DNA of 64,000 bases from Myxococcales bacterium (lineage in GTDB: Bacteria > Myxococcota > UBA727 > JABDBI01), in assembly GCA_023898405.1 (NCBI GenBank), contig CP060221.1, positions 1,116,001 to 1,180,000 of the forward strand, written 5' to 3'. The position numbers and the translations under genes are program-made. A model generated the notes under the pieces. The model was not told where the DNA came from, did not search any database, and saw only the letters and a program-made list of their open reading frames with translations. Below, one piece after another: positions 44,848 through 53,675 of the stretch. Each line of letters begins with the position of its first letter. Within the stretch, counting starts at the first letter, position 1.

Positions 44848-45546
44848 ATACTTGGAAATAGTTTCTTTTATCCCCATGATCAAAGCATCGCACACCAATG
44901 CATGCCCAATGGATACTTCGTCAATAATAGGAATGGCATCAAGCAGTGCTCCCAAATTATCTAAATCGAGATCGTGCCCAGCATTAATACCCATACCAAG
45001 TTTCTTAACGCCATGCGCCATCCGATAATAATCTTCGAGGACGTGGCTATCTTTTGGCGATGAAGCATAACGCTCTGTATAAAGCTCTACTCTATCAGCA
45101 CCGGTCTCTTTGATTATGTCTAAAGAGCGATGTTTAAAATCAAGCGGTTCGATAAAAAGAGATACGCGAGCACCGCTGGGCTTTATTGAGGCAACAGCGT
45201 GCTTGACCTTCAAAAAATCTTCCTGAAGTTTAAAGCCCGCATTTGAAGTAATAACATGCGGTGGATCAGGAACGAGCGTAACCTGCTCGGGTCTGATTTC
45301 ATTAACCAAGGCTATAAAATCTTTTGATGGATAGCCCTCGATATTAAATTCCGTCTTAAGATTATTCTTTAAAAGATAGACATCGGATTTTTTTATATGA
45401 CGCTCATCCGGCCTTGGATGGACAGTAATACCATCCACTCCCAAACTCTCGATCAATAAAACCATTTTAAGCACGTCAGGATTATTTCCTCCACGAGCAT
45501 TTCTCAAGGTGGCAAATTTATTTACATTGACGCTTAATTTAGTCAT
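44818..45546 (-). CDS. pdxJ: Pyridoxine 5'-phosphate synthase
   Basis: Last step of DXP-dependent vitamin B6 synthesis: joins 3-amino-1-hydroxyacetone phosphate and DXP. 242 residues. VHPRPDERHI, TEFNIEGYPS, PEQVTLVPD, GADRVELYTE, GINAGHDL and EVSIGHAL are family blocks. The N-terminus LSVNVNKFATLRNARGGN has the Asn-Lys form seen in Bacteroidetes PdxJ, rather than the Asp-His form of most Proteobacteria. Third gene of a tight set, 3 nt after the LarC-like gene. Confidence 0.95.
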   Translation of the reverse strand: MTKLSVNVNKFATLRNARGGNNPDVLKMVLLIESLGVDGITVHPRPDERHIKKSDVYLLKNNLKTEFNIEGYPSKDFIALVNEIRPEQVTLVPDPPHVITSNAGFKLQEDFLKVKHAVASIKPSGARVSLFIEPLDFKHRSLDIIKETGADRVELYTERYASSPKDSHVLEDYYRMAHGVKKLGMGINAGHDLDLDNLGALLDAIPIIDEVSIGHALVCDALIMGIKETISKYLAIAHKARS

Positions 45547-45549
45547 AAC

Positions 45550-46938
45550 TTATTCCTCAACTATACGGCCACGCCATTTTTTCCAAGCTAAGAGCAAATC
45601 TGCCCGTGCTACCTCTACGCTCAGATCGGTATTTTTAATATAAAAATCAAGATCTTCTTTGTGAGGTTCAACTCGAACAACTTTATCGAGGTAAATGTAT
45701 TCATAAAATCGTGAAGAGCTTGTTTTATTACCTTTTCCTAAGGGGACACTGACTATACGTTTGTTTAATTGATGGTGCTCTATGATGCTCACACTCACAT
45801 TTTGGGCGTGAGCTTTAATTAAAAAAGCTTCAATAGCTTCGCGCTTATACTCGTCACTCACACTAAAGCGCACAAGGTAAAAACAATTATTTCCCTCAGC
45901 ATGTACCAAAGAATATGACAAGGATTGAGCTTTATGAAGCGACATCATCGATGCTAGTGATGAAATATCTTGAGTAGATGGAACTAAGCCCTCTATTTTA
46001 TATCGCATGCTGACTCGAGCATAATTCGTGGGGCCAATTTCATTCATGCTTTGTGGGAGATTTGCTTCGCACCACAATGCTTCAACAAATTGAAATGAAA
46101 TATGATCACTCTTTGGTGACAGACCTATTCCAAGCTGCAAAATTACTGACTCACCGCGAGGTCCAAAATGTCCTACCAAAGTTTTAACAAAAGAAAGGGC
46201 TAAAACATCTAAGTCAATTTTCTCGCTGCACTCAAAAGATGGCACCATGCGTAAAACTTGCTGAATCCAAACTGGGTGGGCAAGATGCAAGCCAGAAATT
46301 TTATCATCAATAAATTTTTCACAACCAAAATAAATTTTAGTTGCACTTATATATTTTGGATCAAGACTATTTATGGCAACCACGAGCGTGAACAGGTGAC
46401 AAAAAGTCCATAGGGCTTCCATGCCCGATAGCTTCTGACTCACGAAATCATCACAATAAAGATTTTCTAAAATTTTTATCGCTAGCGCCGAAACTTCAGG
46501 CTTGAGCTTTGGATGATCAAATAATTGTTCAATTTCGCTCAAAGAAATTTTTTGCTGATTTAAACAAGCTTCGACGAATTGATGTCGAGAAAAAACTTGA
46601 GAAAAATTTTCTAAAGTTTTTTTATTATCACTCAAATTGCAAACTGTATTTTTTTGCACATGCCATCGCGGAAAATTTTTTTGCAAGTTGTCGCAATTTT
46701 TAGATGCCTCTCTCACGTCGCGCTTAATAAGTATGTCATCTACATAAAACTGAATAACCTGCCCTTTCAAACCATTGACAGCGTCCTTGATGGCAACCAG
46801 ATTTATTTCGGACATCCCGATCTGCTTAAAAGCTGATTCAAAAATCTTATAGTCGCCAACTAACGCGATTAAAGACGACAACAACTTATCTGCACTGCAG
46901 CCACGACGCAAATCGAAATGTAGAAATCCGGGCAACAT
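45550..46938 (-). CDS. Divergent LarC-like (DUF111) protein
   Basis: 462 residues. The start LHFDLRRGCSADKLLSSLIALVG and the later GMEALWTFCHLFTLVVAINSL region resemble LarC, the nickel-inserting enzyme that completes the nickel-pincer nucleotide cofactor of lactate racemase. Key motifs are eroded: the usual SG-x-SGDM is RRGCSADK and the His-rich VHFHEVG is not seen, so metal chemistry is doubtful. larA, larB and larE are not adjacent. It lies 6 nt after the S1-domain gene and 3 nt before pdxJ, so it is cotranscribed with them. Assignment is moderate. Confidence 0.5.
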   Translation of the reverse strand: MLPGFLHFDLRRGCSADKLLSSLIALVGDYKIFESAFKQIGMSEINLVAIKDAVNGLKGQVIQFYVDDILIKRDVREASKNCDNLQKNFPRWHVQKNTVCNLSDNKKTLENFSQVFSRHQFVEACLNQQKISLSEIEQLFDHPKLKPEVSALAIKILENLYCDDFVSQKLSGMEALWTFCHLFTLVVAINSLDPKYISATKIYFGCEKFIDDKISGLHLAHPVWIQQVLRMVPSFECSEKIDLDVLALSFVKTLVGHFGPRGESVILQLGIGLSPKSDHISFQFVEALWCEANLPQSMNEIGPTNYARVSMRYKIEGLVPSTQDISSLASMMSLHKAQSLSYSLVHAEGNNCFYLVRFSVSDEYKREAIEAFLIKAHAQNVSVSIIEHHQLNKRIVSVPLGKGNKTSSSRFYEYIYLDKVVRVEPHKEDLDFYIKNTDLSVEVARADLLLAWKKWRGRIVEE

Positions 46939-46944
46939 GAAACA

Positions 46945-48684
46945 TTATTTCCGTTTTTTCAATAAATCTGCAAAAGTACCAAAACCGCCACTTTTTTCAT
47001 TTTCTTTGGCTGAAAATTGTAGGTAGCTATCTCGCTCATCCATCTTTTGACGAGCAATCTGAGATACTCGAACTCGGTTTTGCTGATCAACATCGATAAC
47101 AGCTACTTCAATTTTTTCACCAATACTAAATGACTTAGACAAATCTGCATTTTTAGGCAGCGCTGTCTCAGACTGTGGCAAAAGAGCGGTTGCTCCGTTA
47201 TCAAGCTCAACAAAAATTCCATAGCGTTCAATGCGAGAAACAACGCCAGAAAATTTTTGACCACGCTCAACTTTAACCTCTACTGACTCTCCTGGCTTTT
47301 TACGGCTCACCGCTTCGCGTAAAGAAAGACCTATGCGCTTTTCTTCATCATTGACGCTGATCACGTGCACAGTTACGGGGTCTCCAATGGAAAGGACTTC
47401 CTTAGGATGCGCCACACGATTTTGCGAAAGCTCAGAGATATGGATCAGGCCATCTATTCCTGGAAACAATTCCACAAAGGCACCAAAAGCTTCTAAACGC
47501 ACTACACGCCCTTCCAACGTTGCGCCTTCCTTAATTTGATCCCAATAAAGCGTATAAGGATCTTCTTTGGTTTTTTTGAGGGAAAAACTTAAACGCGAAT
47601 TTTTAGGGTTATCTTTATTTAATTCAAAACTCAAAACTACAACTTGAACAGGGTCATTAGAAGAAAGTACATCTGAAACACGATCGATTCGGCCATGAGA
47701 AATTTCAGATCGCGGTATCAATCCTTCGAGCCCACCTATATCAGCAAAAGCGCCAAAATCTGCAACGCGAGTAATTACCGCATCATATTTCTTGCCAACC
47801 TCTAAGTCTTTGATCACATTCAAGGCTTGCTCTGCTCGTTGTCTTTCTAAAAGAGCTCTTCTTGAAACAACTATGTTACGACCATTTTCTTCAATGCGTT
47901 CGATTAAAAAAGGCAAAGTTCTACCGACAAAGCTAGCCGTATTTTCTACAAACTTATTGTCGATCTGGCCGACTGGACAAAAAGCGCGTTTCCCGGAGAT
48001 TTGAATATCAAATCCACCTTTATTAACGCTAATGACTTTTCCTTCCACAGCTACACCTTTGGCATGAGCTTCTTGCAACATCGCTTCATCCAAACCAGAT
48101 TGAGCAATATTGTTAGAAATAGTGACGCCGCCTGTCACAGAACTTACATAGCCAGAAATTTTATCACCTAGGTGATAAACGAGATGACCATTTTTATCGC
48201 GTAATTCTGAAGTTGATATGGCTGCTTCTAACTTAGCATCCAAAGAAACAAACGAGTTTTCTTCGCCAATATGAACAATAACGCCCGCTACTTTATCACC
48301 AAGCCTCACCTGAAGTTGGTTGGCTTGCAAATCACTTTGCGCAAGAAGCTCAGCAAAATCTCCGCTTTCATCAAACTCTACAGGCTCAACATATAGAGGT
48401 GTAACGAGCTCTTCTTTTTTAGGCTCGAAGATTTTTTCTTGAGGTGCTGCTAATTTTTCTTGAGTCTCTTCTTTTACAAGCTCTTGTTCATGCGCACTAT
48501 TTTTTTCTTCATTGACATTACGACGCTTATGAGAGGATCTCGTATTTCTCTCTTCAGGCGAGCGCCTTACAACCCGAGGACGAGTTTGAGCACCACTTAC
48601 ATCTATACGACGACCGGTATCAACGGCAGTTGCTTTAATGGTAGTAGAAGGAGCATCGTTATCGCTTATTTTTTTTTCATTCAT
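46945..48684 (-). CDS. S1 RNA-binding-domain protein (ribosomal protein S1-like)
   Basis: 579 residues: a ~120-residue charged, low-complexity N-terminal region, then five S1 (OB-fold) domains. They begin near GDKVAGVIVHIGEENSFVSL, VEGKVISVNKGGFDIQISGK, YDAVITRVADFGAFADIGG, LEGRVVRLEAFGAFVELFPG and FSGVVSRIERYGIFVELDNG. Domains 3 and 4 carry the classic GAF-GLIP/GLIHISEL pattern. True S1 helps the ribosome bind mRNA; this could be the cell's rpsA or a paralogue, and the long disordered N-terminus is unusual. It is 11 nt downstream of dnaJ. Confidence 0.85.
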   Translation of the reverse strand: MNEKKISDNDAPSTTIKATAVDTGRRIDVSGAQTRPRVVRRSPEERNTRSSHKRRNVNEEKNSAHEQELVKEETQEKLAAPQEKIFEPKKEELVTPLYVEPVEFDESGDFAELLAQSDLQANQLQVRLGDKVAGVIVHIGEENSFVSLDAKLEAAISTSELRDKNGHLVYHLGDKISGYVSSVTGGVTISNNIAQSGLDEAMLQEAHAKGVAVEGKVISVNKGGFDIQISGKRAFCPVGQIDNKFVENTASFVGRTLPFLIERIEENGRNIVVSRRALLERQRAEQALNVIKDLEVGKKYDAVITRVADFGAFADIGGLEGLIPRSEISHGRIDRVSDVLSSNDPVQVVVLSFELNKDNPKNSRLSFSLKKTKEDPYTLYWDQIKEGATLEGRVVRLEAFGAFVELFPGIDGLIHISELSQNRVAHPKEVLSIGDPVTVHVISVNDEEKRIGLSLREAVSRKKPGESVEVKVERGQKFSGVVSRIERYGIFVELDNGATALLPQSETALPKNADLSKSFSIGEKIEVAVIDVDQQNRVRVSQIARQKMDERDSYLQFSAKENEKSGGFGTFADLLKKRK

Positions 48685-48695
48685 TTTATTGCCTA

Positions 48696-49817
48696 TTATC
48701 CAAAAAGTTCGCGCACTTTTTCAAAAAACCCTTTGTGTTCTGGGTGTGTTTCTTCCTCTGAAATATCAGCAAATTCTTTTAAAAGTTCTTTTTGTTTATT
48801 AGTTAATTTTTTAGGAACCTCTACCTTCACTGTCACCAACTGATCACCGCGCTTGTTATTATGAGATGCTCTCATTCGCACAATGCCCTTTTCCTTCAAT
48901 CTAAAAACCGAACCTGATTGAGTGCCTGCAGGAATATTCATTGAAACTTTTCCATCAAGGGTTGGCACGTCGATCTTTGCCCCTAGCGCTGCCTGTACAA
49001 ATGAAATCGGCACCTGGCACAACACATTATTGCCTTCGCGCTCAAAAATAGGATGCGGATCGATCACAACAGCAACATAAAGATCTCCTCGCCCTCCACC
49101 TTGGATACCACCTTCTCCCTCGCCGGTGTAGCGCAGCTGGACACCTTCCTCGATACCTGCAGGAATTTTAACCTTTATTTTTCGCACTACGGACTGGCGT
49201 CCAGAGCCTTTACAAGCATCGCACGGATCGGTTATGCGAGAACCTTGGCCATTGCAGGTAGGACATGATTGCGAAATTGCAAAAAATCCCTTCTGCATGC
49301 GAATCTCTCCAGCACCATTGCAGGAGTGACAGGTTTCACGTTTGCTTCCCGACTTTGCTCCACTTCCTTGACAACTAGAACATGCCTCTTTGCGTTTGAT
49401 GCTAATTTCTTTTTCAACTCCAAAAGCAGCTTCTTCAAACTTAATATTAAGATGGTAACGTAAATCTGCCCCGCGCTCGGCACGACTGCGCTTACGCCCT
49501 CCGCCTTGGCCACTAAAGAAATCTCCAAAAATATCTCCAAAAATATCTTGAATATTTATACCACTGGCAAAATCTTCAGGCCCAGCACCTCCGCCCATAC
49601 CAGCATGACCAAAACGATCATATTGAGCTCGTTTTTGAGCGTCACTGAGCACTCCATAAGCGACTGATGCTTTTTTAAATTTTTCCTCGGCACTCTTATC
49701 GCCTGGATTCTTATCTGGATGGTATTTATGCGCAAGCTTTCGATATGCGGTTTTTAATTCACTCTCCGTCGCATCACGCGAAACGCCTAATATTTCGTAA
49801 TAATCCTCTTGTGCCAT
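48696..49817 (-). CDS. dnaJ: Chaperone DnaJ
   Basis: Hsp40 co-chaperone that delivers substrates to DnaK and stimulates its ATPase. 373 residues: J domain (1-70) with H33-P34-D35, a Gly/Phe-rich region, then the zinc-binding domain with four CxxCxGxG repeats (CSSCQGSG, CHSCNGAG, CPTCNGQG, CDACKGSG) and the C-terminal substrate domains. It is a complete type I DnaJ. dnaK and grpE are not adjacent. It starts the set dnaJ, S1-domain, LarC-like, pdxJ. Confidence 0.97.
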   Translation of the reverse strand: MAQEDYYEILGVSRDATESELKTAYRKLAHKYHPDKNPGDKSAEEKFKKASVAYGVLSDAQKRAQYDRFGHAGMGGGAGPEDFASGINIQDIFGDIFGDFFSGQGGGRKRSRAERGADLRYHLNIKFEEAAFGVEKEISIKRKEACSSCQGSGAKSGSKRETCHSCNGAGEIRMQKGFFAISQSCPTCNGQGSRITDPCDACKGSGRQSVVRKIKVKIPAGIEEGVQLRYTGEGEGGIQGGGRGDLYVAVVIDPHPIFEREGNNVLCQVPISFVQAALGAKIDVPTLDGKVSMNIPAGTQSGSVFRLKEKGIVRMRASHNNKRGDQLVTVKVEVPKKLTNKQKELLKEFADISEEETHPEHKGFFEKVRELFG

Positions 49818-49994
49818 AAACTCGCCTATTAAGTAAAAAGAGATTCTAACCTGGCTAGCTTAGGCACTTTATGAAGCTTGGACAAGGGCCCGATAAAAGA
49901 CTTCGAACACAAGGTATAATGTCACATAAATTCAGTGAATTACTAAAACCTCAGCACAAGGCCAACATGCAGTAGCTCTAAAAAAACAATAAAC

Positions 49995-50065
49995 TGGGCT
50001 CCGCCTAAGAGTTGAACATTTTTGCAACACATGCGACTAGTAAATCGTTTTTTAGGCGAAGCCCA
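49995..50065 (-). terminator. Long-loop terminator after hppA
   Basis: Inverted repeat TGGGCTCCGCCTAA (49995-50008) and TTAGGCGAAGCCCA (50052-50065), 13 of 14 paired, with a 43-nt loop. On the minus strand it begins about 10 nt after the hppA stop and ends in GTTTATTGTTTTTTT. The long loop is unusual for a simple terminator. Confidence 0.65.
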
Positions 50066-50075
50066 CATCTTTTTG

Positions 50076-52163
50076 CTATCTGATATGCCCTAAAGTCGCG
50101 AGCAGTAATAAAGCAACAATATTGGCAATTTTTATCATGGGGTTAATAGCAGGACCTGCAGTATCTTTGTAAGGATCTCCTACTGTATCTCCAGTGATAG
50201 CTGCTTTGTGAGCTTCCGATCCCTTGCCGCCAAAAAAGCCGTCCTCAATGTGTTTTTTGGCATTGTCCCAAGCGCCACCTCCGGAGGTCATGGACAAGCC
50301 TACGAACAAGCCCGTGATGACAAGCCCTAATAACATTGATCCCAATACCACAAAAGCTTGAGTTTGGCCCACAAGAAAATAAATGATTCCGTAGGCTAAA
50401 ATTGGGGCCAAAACTGGCAACAAGGAAGGCAACACCATTTCGCGGATGGCATTTTTAGTTAAAATATCAACTGCTCTCGTGTGATCAGCCTTGCCGATGC
50501 CGCGCTTTAAATCAGGGTTATCAGCAAATTGCCTGCGTACTTCAAACACAACCGATTGTGCAGCTCGTCCAACCGCCATCATACTCATAGCTCCGAATAA
50601 ATACGGCAGAAGCCCACCGACAAAAAGTCCTGTCATTACGTAAGGATCCGACAAAGAAAAAGATATTTGTATGTTGGGAAAATAATAGGTGAGATCGGCT
50701 AAAAAGGCTGAAAAAAGAACCAAAGCAGCAAATCCGGCTGAACCGATAGCATATCCCTTGGTAACAGCTTTAGTGGTATTGCCTACAGCATCGAGCGTAT
50801 CAGTGATCTTTCTGACCTGGCTATCCAGTCCTGCCATTTGAGCAATCCCACCTGCATTATCAGTCACTGGTCCAAAAGCATCGAGAGCTACCACCATTCC
50901 TGCTACGGCGAGCATTGTGGTTGCCGCAATGGCTATTCCAAAAAGACCCGCTGATTGAAATGCTATCAGTATGCCTGCACTGATAATGATAACCGGCAAA
51001 GCCGTTGCTTCCATGGAAATTGCTATACCTTGAATGATATTTGTTCCATGCCCAGAGGCTGATGAAAGTGCAATGCTTTTTACAGGACGGTAATGTGTCA
51101 TTGTATAATATTCAGTTGTCTTCATTAATAAACCGGTTACAGCCAAGCCTATCAGAGTACACACAAATAAATTTTGTCCAGAAAAGGTGGCCTGAGCATT
51201 GTAAAAAACTTGATCGAAACCAATCCAGGAATAGCAAAGATAAAAGAGCGCTGCTGCAGAAAATACAAGTGTTGCAATAAAACCTTTGTATAAAGCTCCC
51301 ATAACGTTCTCGCTCGGGCCAAGTTTTACAAAAAAAGATCCTACAACCGAAGCAGCTATACATACTCCAGCAATCAACATGGGAAAAAGCAACATTTTTT
51401 CTAAGCTCGGTCCCTTGAAATAAATCCCGGCAAGAAGCATTGTACCTACTAGAGTAACAACGTAAGTTTCAAATAAATCTGCAGCCATTCCAGCACAATC
51501 GCCAACGTTATCTCCAACATTGTCAGCAATTACCGCGGGGTTGCTTGGATCATCTTCGGGAATTCCAGCTTCAATTTTTCCTACCATGTCAGCACCGACA
51601 TCAGCTCCCTTGGTAAAAATTCCTCCCCCAAGACGAGCAAATATTGAAATAAGCGATGCGCCAAATGAAAGAGAAACGAGCGCCTCGAGCTGAGTTCTGG
51701 TATCAAGACTAAGGCCTTTCAAGTAAAAGTAGTATCCTGCCACGCTTAAAAGCCCTAGCGCAACCACCAAAAGTCCTGTGATTGCTCCTGAATCGAAGGA
51801 AAGTTTAAGTGCTTTTTTAAGACTCACCCGCGCAGCCTGTGCTGTCCGAACATTCGCGCGAACCGATACATGCATGCCGATGTAGCCTGCAAGTCCTGAT
51901 AAAATGGCTCCTACGGCAAATCCAAGGCCAACATAAACCCCAAGAAGAGCTGTCAAAGAAAAAGCGATTAAAACTCCAATAAAAAAAATCACCTTGTATT
52001 GGCGATTGAGATAAGCACAGGCTCCTTCATGAATAGCCCCTGCAATCGCCTTCATGGCTTCATTACCAGCGCTTTCAGTCATTAGACTACGAACCATATA
52101 AAGAGCGTAAATAACTGCTCCAAGCACGCAAAGAAACACTACGCTCATGGGAGAAATATCCAT
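50076..52163 (-). CDS. hppA: Membrane-bound H+-translocating pyrophosphatase
   Basis: Couples pyrophosphate hydrolysis to ion pumping across the inner membrane. 695 residues, about 16 membrane segments. Pyrophosphate/Mg motifs: KGADVGADMVGKIEAGIPEDDP, NVGDNVGDCAGMAADLFETY and GDTVGDPYKDTAGPAINP. The GNTTKAVTKGYAIGS motif has Lys at about 465, where K+-dependent enzymes have Ala, so this is the K+-independent H+-pumping type. It may save energy by using biosynthetic pyrophosphate. A long-loop terminator follows. Confidence 0.96.
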   Translation of the reverse strand: MDISPMSVVFLCVLGAVIYALYMVRSLMTESAGNEAMKAIAGAIHEGACAYLNRQYKVIFFIGVLIAFSLTALLGVYVGLGFAVGAILSGLAGYIGMHVSVRANVRTAQAARVSLKKALKLSFDSGAITGLLVVALGLLSVAGYYFYLKGLSLDTRTQLEALVSLSFGASLISIFARLGGGIFTKGADVGADMVGKIEAGIPEDDPSNPAVIADNVGDNVGDCAGMAADLFETYVVTLVGTMLLAGIYFKGPSLEKMLLFPMLIAGVCIAASVVGSFFVKLGPSENVMGALYKGFIATLVFSAAALFYLCYSWIGFDQVFYNAQATFSGQNLFVCTLIGLAVTGLLMKTTEYYTMTHYRPVKSIALSSASGHGTNIIQGIAISMEATALPVIIISAGILIAFQSAGLFGIAIAATTMLAVAGMVVALDAFGPVTDNAGGIAQMAGLDSQVRKITDTLDAVGNTTKAVTKGYAIGSAGFAALVLFSAFLADLTYYFPNIQISFSLSDPYVMTGLFVGGLLPYLFGAMSMMAVGRAAQSVVFEVRRQFADNPDLKRGIGKADHTRAVDILTKNAIREMVLPSLLPVLAPILAYGIIYFLVGQTQAFVVLGSMLLGLVITGLFVGLSMTSGGGAWDNAKKHIEDGFFGGKGSEAHKAAITGDTVGDPYKDTAGPAINPMIKIANIVALLLLATLGHIR

Positions 52164-52285
52164 GCCTTAACCCTCACTAAGATTCAAACTGTTCTTTCAG
52201 TGTCAAAAGTACAGCAATTTGTGAGAAATATTGTGGATATAATGTAAACCCAAAGTTCTCTCTCAAAAAACCAAGGACTGCTTGA

Positions 52286-53500
52286 TTAGGAAACTATTTT
52301 CGAGTTAATTTCATTATCTACGATCTTAGCTACGCTCACATCAGACCAGACATTGAGCGAAGTTTCAATCATATCGACAAAAGTATAAAGCGGCAAAATA
52401 CTTCCCATCAGATGCAGGGGAATATTTTTAGAAGCTAAAATTGAACTCGCAAGAAAAAAGCAACCCATAGGTACACCAGCATTACCAACCGCAGCAACAA
52501 CGCTAACGATGATCATGCCTACGTGTTCCCACCATGCCAAAGGATTTCCTGTGAAAGCAGAAACGAAATAAACGCTTAAAAGAATAAACTGAGCACACCC
52601 ATTCATGTTTATTGTCGAGCATAATGGGAGGCTTAATCTCGCAACATCCTCGCTTATTTTTGCATCACGAATAGAATGCTCGAGCGTCACAGGCAAGGTT
52701 GCAGTAGAAGAGCGAGTAAAAAAGGCTAAAAACAGCGCTTCCTTCACACTAGATGCAAGCTTTAACGGAGCAATACCCTTTGCTTTTAAAAGCATCGGAA
52801 TAACGACAACCCCTTGTAAAATATTTGCAGCAATGACGGTTATAATAAGTCCACCAACAATACTGATAGAGCTTGTATCTTCGTTAATTATTTGTTGCAC
52901 TAATAAGGTGACAAAAGCCCAAACTGAAAAAGGTAGAAATTTCAAAGCGAAGTGAACAATTTTCATTAATGCATTTAAGAGACCACCAAAAAAAGCAAAA
53001 ACGATTTCTTTTTCGCGAGGCTTAATTGTAAGCAACGCCAGCGCCAAACAAATTGCAATAATAACCAGGCCTAAAACGTTGTTATCAAGAAAAGCCTTAG
53101 CTAAATTATCAGGCAGCATGTTGAGCAATGCATTGAGCAAACTTGGCTTACTCGTACCTGATTCAGCATTAAGATGCCCGGTAGTAAAGATGTAAGAGCC
53201 CAACAGCCAATACAAGCATTCCGCCGTAAGTGCAGCAAGCAGGGTGGTGAGCATGGTGTATTTAACAAGTTTTTTGCCCAAATTTTTTATTTCATTGAAG
53301 TTATCAAAGTGAGAAGCAGACGATACAACAGACAAAAATAATAAAGGCACTGCTACCAATTTCATGACACGAAGGGATATATCGGCCACAACTTCGGCCA
53401 CATCAAACAACCAAGAATTATTCAAAAATGCGCTAAAAATCCCTACCACTAAAGCTATGATAGTAAGAATATTATGAGAGGGTAACCATTTTTTCTGCAT
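52286..53500 (-). CDS. SLC1-type dicarboxylate/amino acid:cation symporter
   Basis: 404-residue inner-membrane secondary transporter of the glutamate/serine symporter family (GltP, DctA, SstT). HP1 tip TRSSTATLPVTLE, the NMNG motif in TM7 (STINMNGCAQF), HP2 region VGNAGVPMG and TM8 FVDMIETSLNVWSDV are all present. In TM8 the residue that is Arg in acidic-substrate carriers (DxxRT) is Glu, so the substrate is probably not glutamate/aspartate; neutral or cationic amino acids are possible. Stands alone, 122 nt upstream of hppA in the same direction. Confidence 0.88.
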   Translation of the reverse strand: MQKKWLPSHNILTIIALVVGIFSAFLNNSWLFDVAEVVADISLRVMKLVAVPLLFLSVVSSASHFDNFNEIKNLGKKLVKYTMLTTLLAALTAECLYWLLGSYIFTTGHLNAESGTSKPSLLNALLNMLPDNLAKAFLDNNVLGLVIIAICLALALLTIKPREKEIVFAFFGGLLNALMKIVHFALKFLPFSVWAFVTLLVQQIINEDTSSISIVGGLIITVIAANILQGVVVIPMLLKAKGIAPLKLASSVKEALFLAFFTRSSTATLPVTLEHSIRDAKISEDVARLSLPLCSTINMNGCAQFILLSVYFVSAFTGNPLAWWEHVGMIIVSVVAAVGNAGVPMGCFFLASSILASKNIPLHLMGSILPLYTFVDMIETSLNVWSDVSVAKIVDNEINSKIVS

Positions 53501-53629
53501 AAGCTTTCCGGAAATATTAAGCGCGAAAAATAAAACTCTACCAGAGATAGCCGAAATGATAATCCTGCAAAAACATATGTCAATACATTATTGCTTTTCA
53601 AGTAAATAATAAAACATTAAAAACATAAA

Positions 53630-53652
53630 AAAACCGGCTAAAAACCGGTTTT
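53630..53652 (-). terminator. Terminator of the two-domain secreted protein gene
   Basis: Stem AAAACCGG / CCGGTTTT with a 7-nt loop and a run of seven T residues on the minus strand, 24 nt after the stop at 53676. Confidence 0.88.
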
Positions 53653-53675
53653 CCATATAAAACACAAAACAAAAA

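Noticed and set aside
49914..49919. Perfect TATAAT on the plus strand between dnaJ and hppA
   Set aside because: No rightward gene follows and no -35 partner is present; probably chance in AT-rich DNA.
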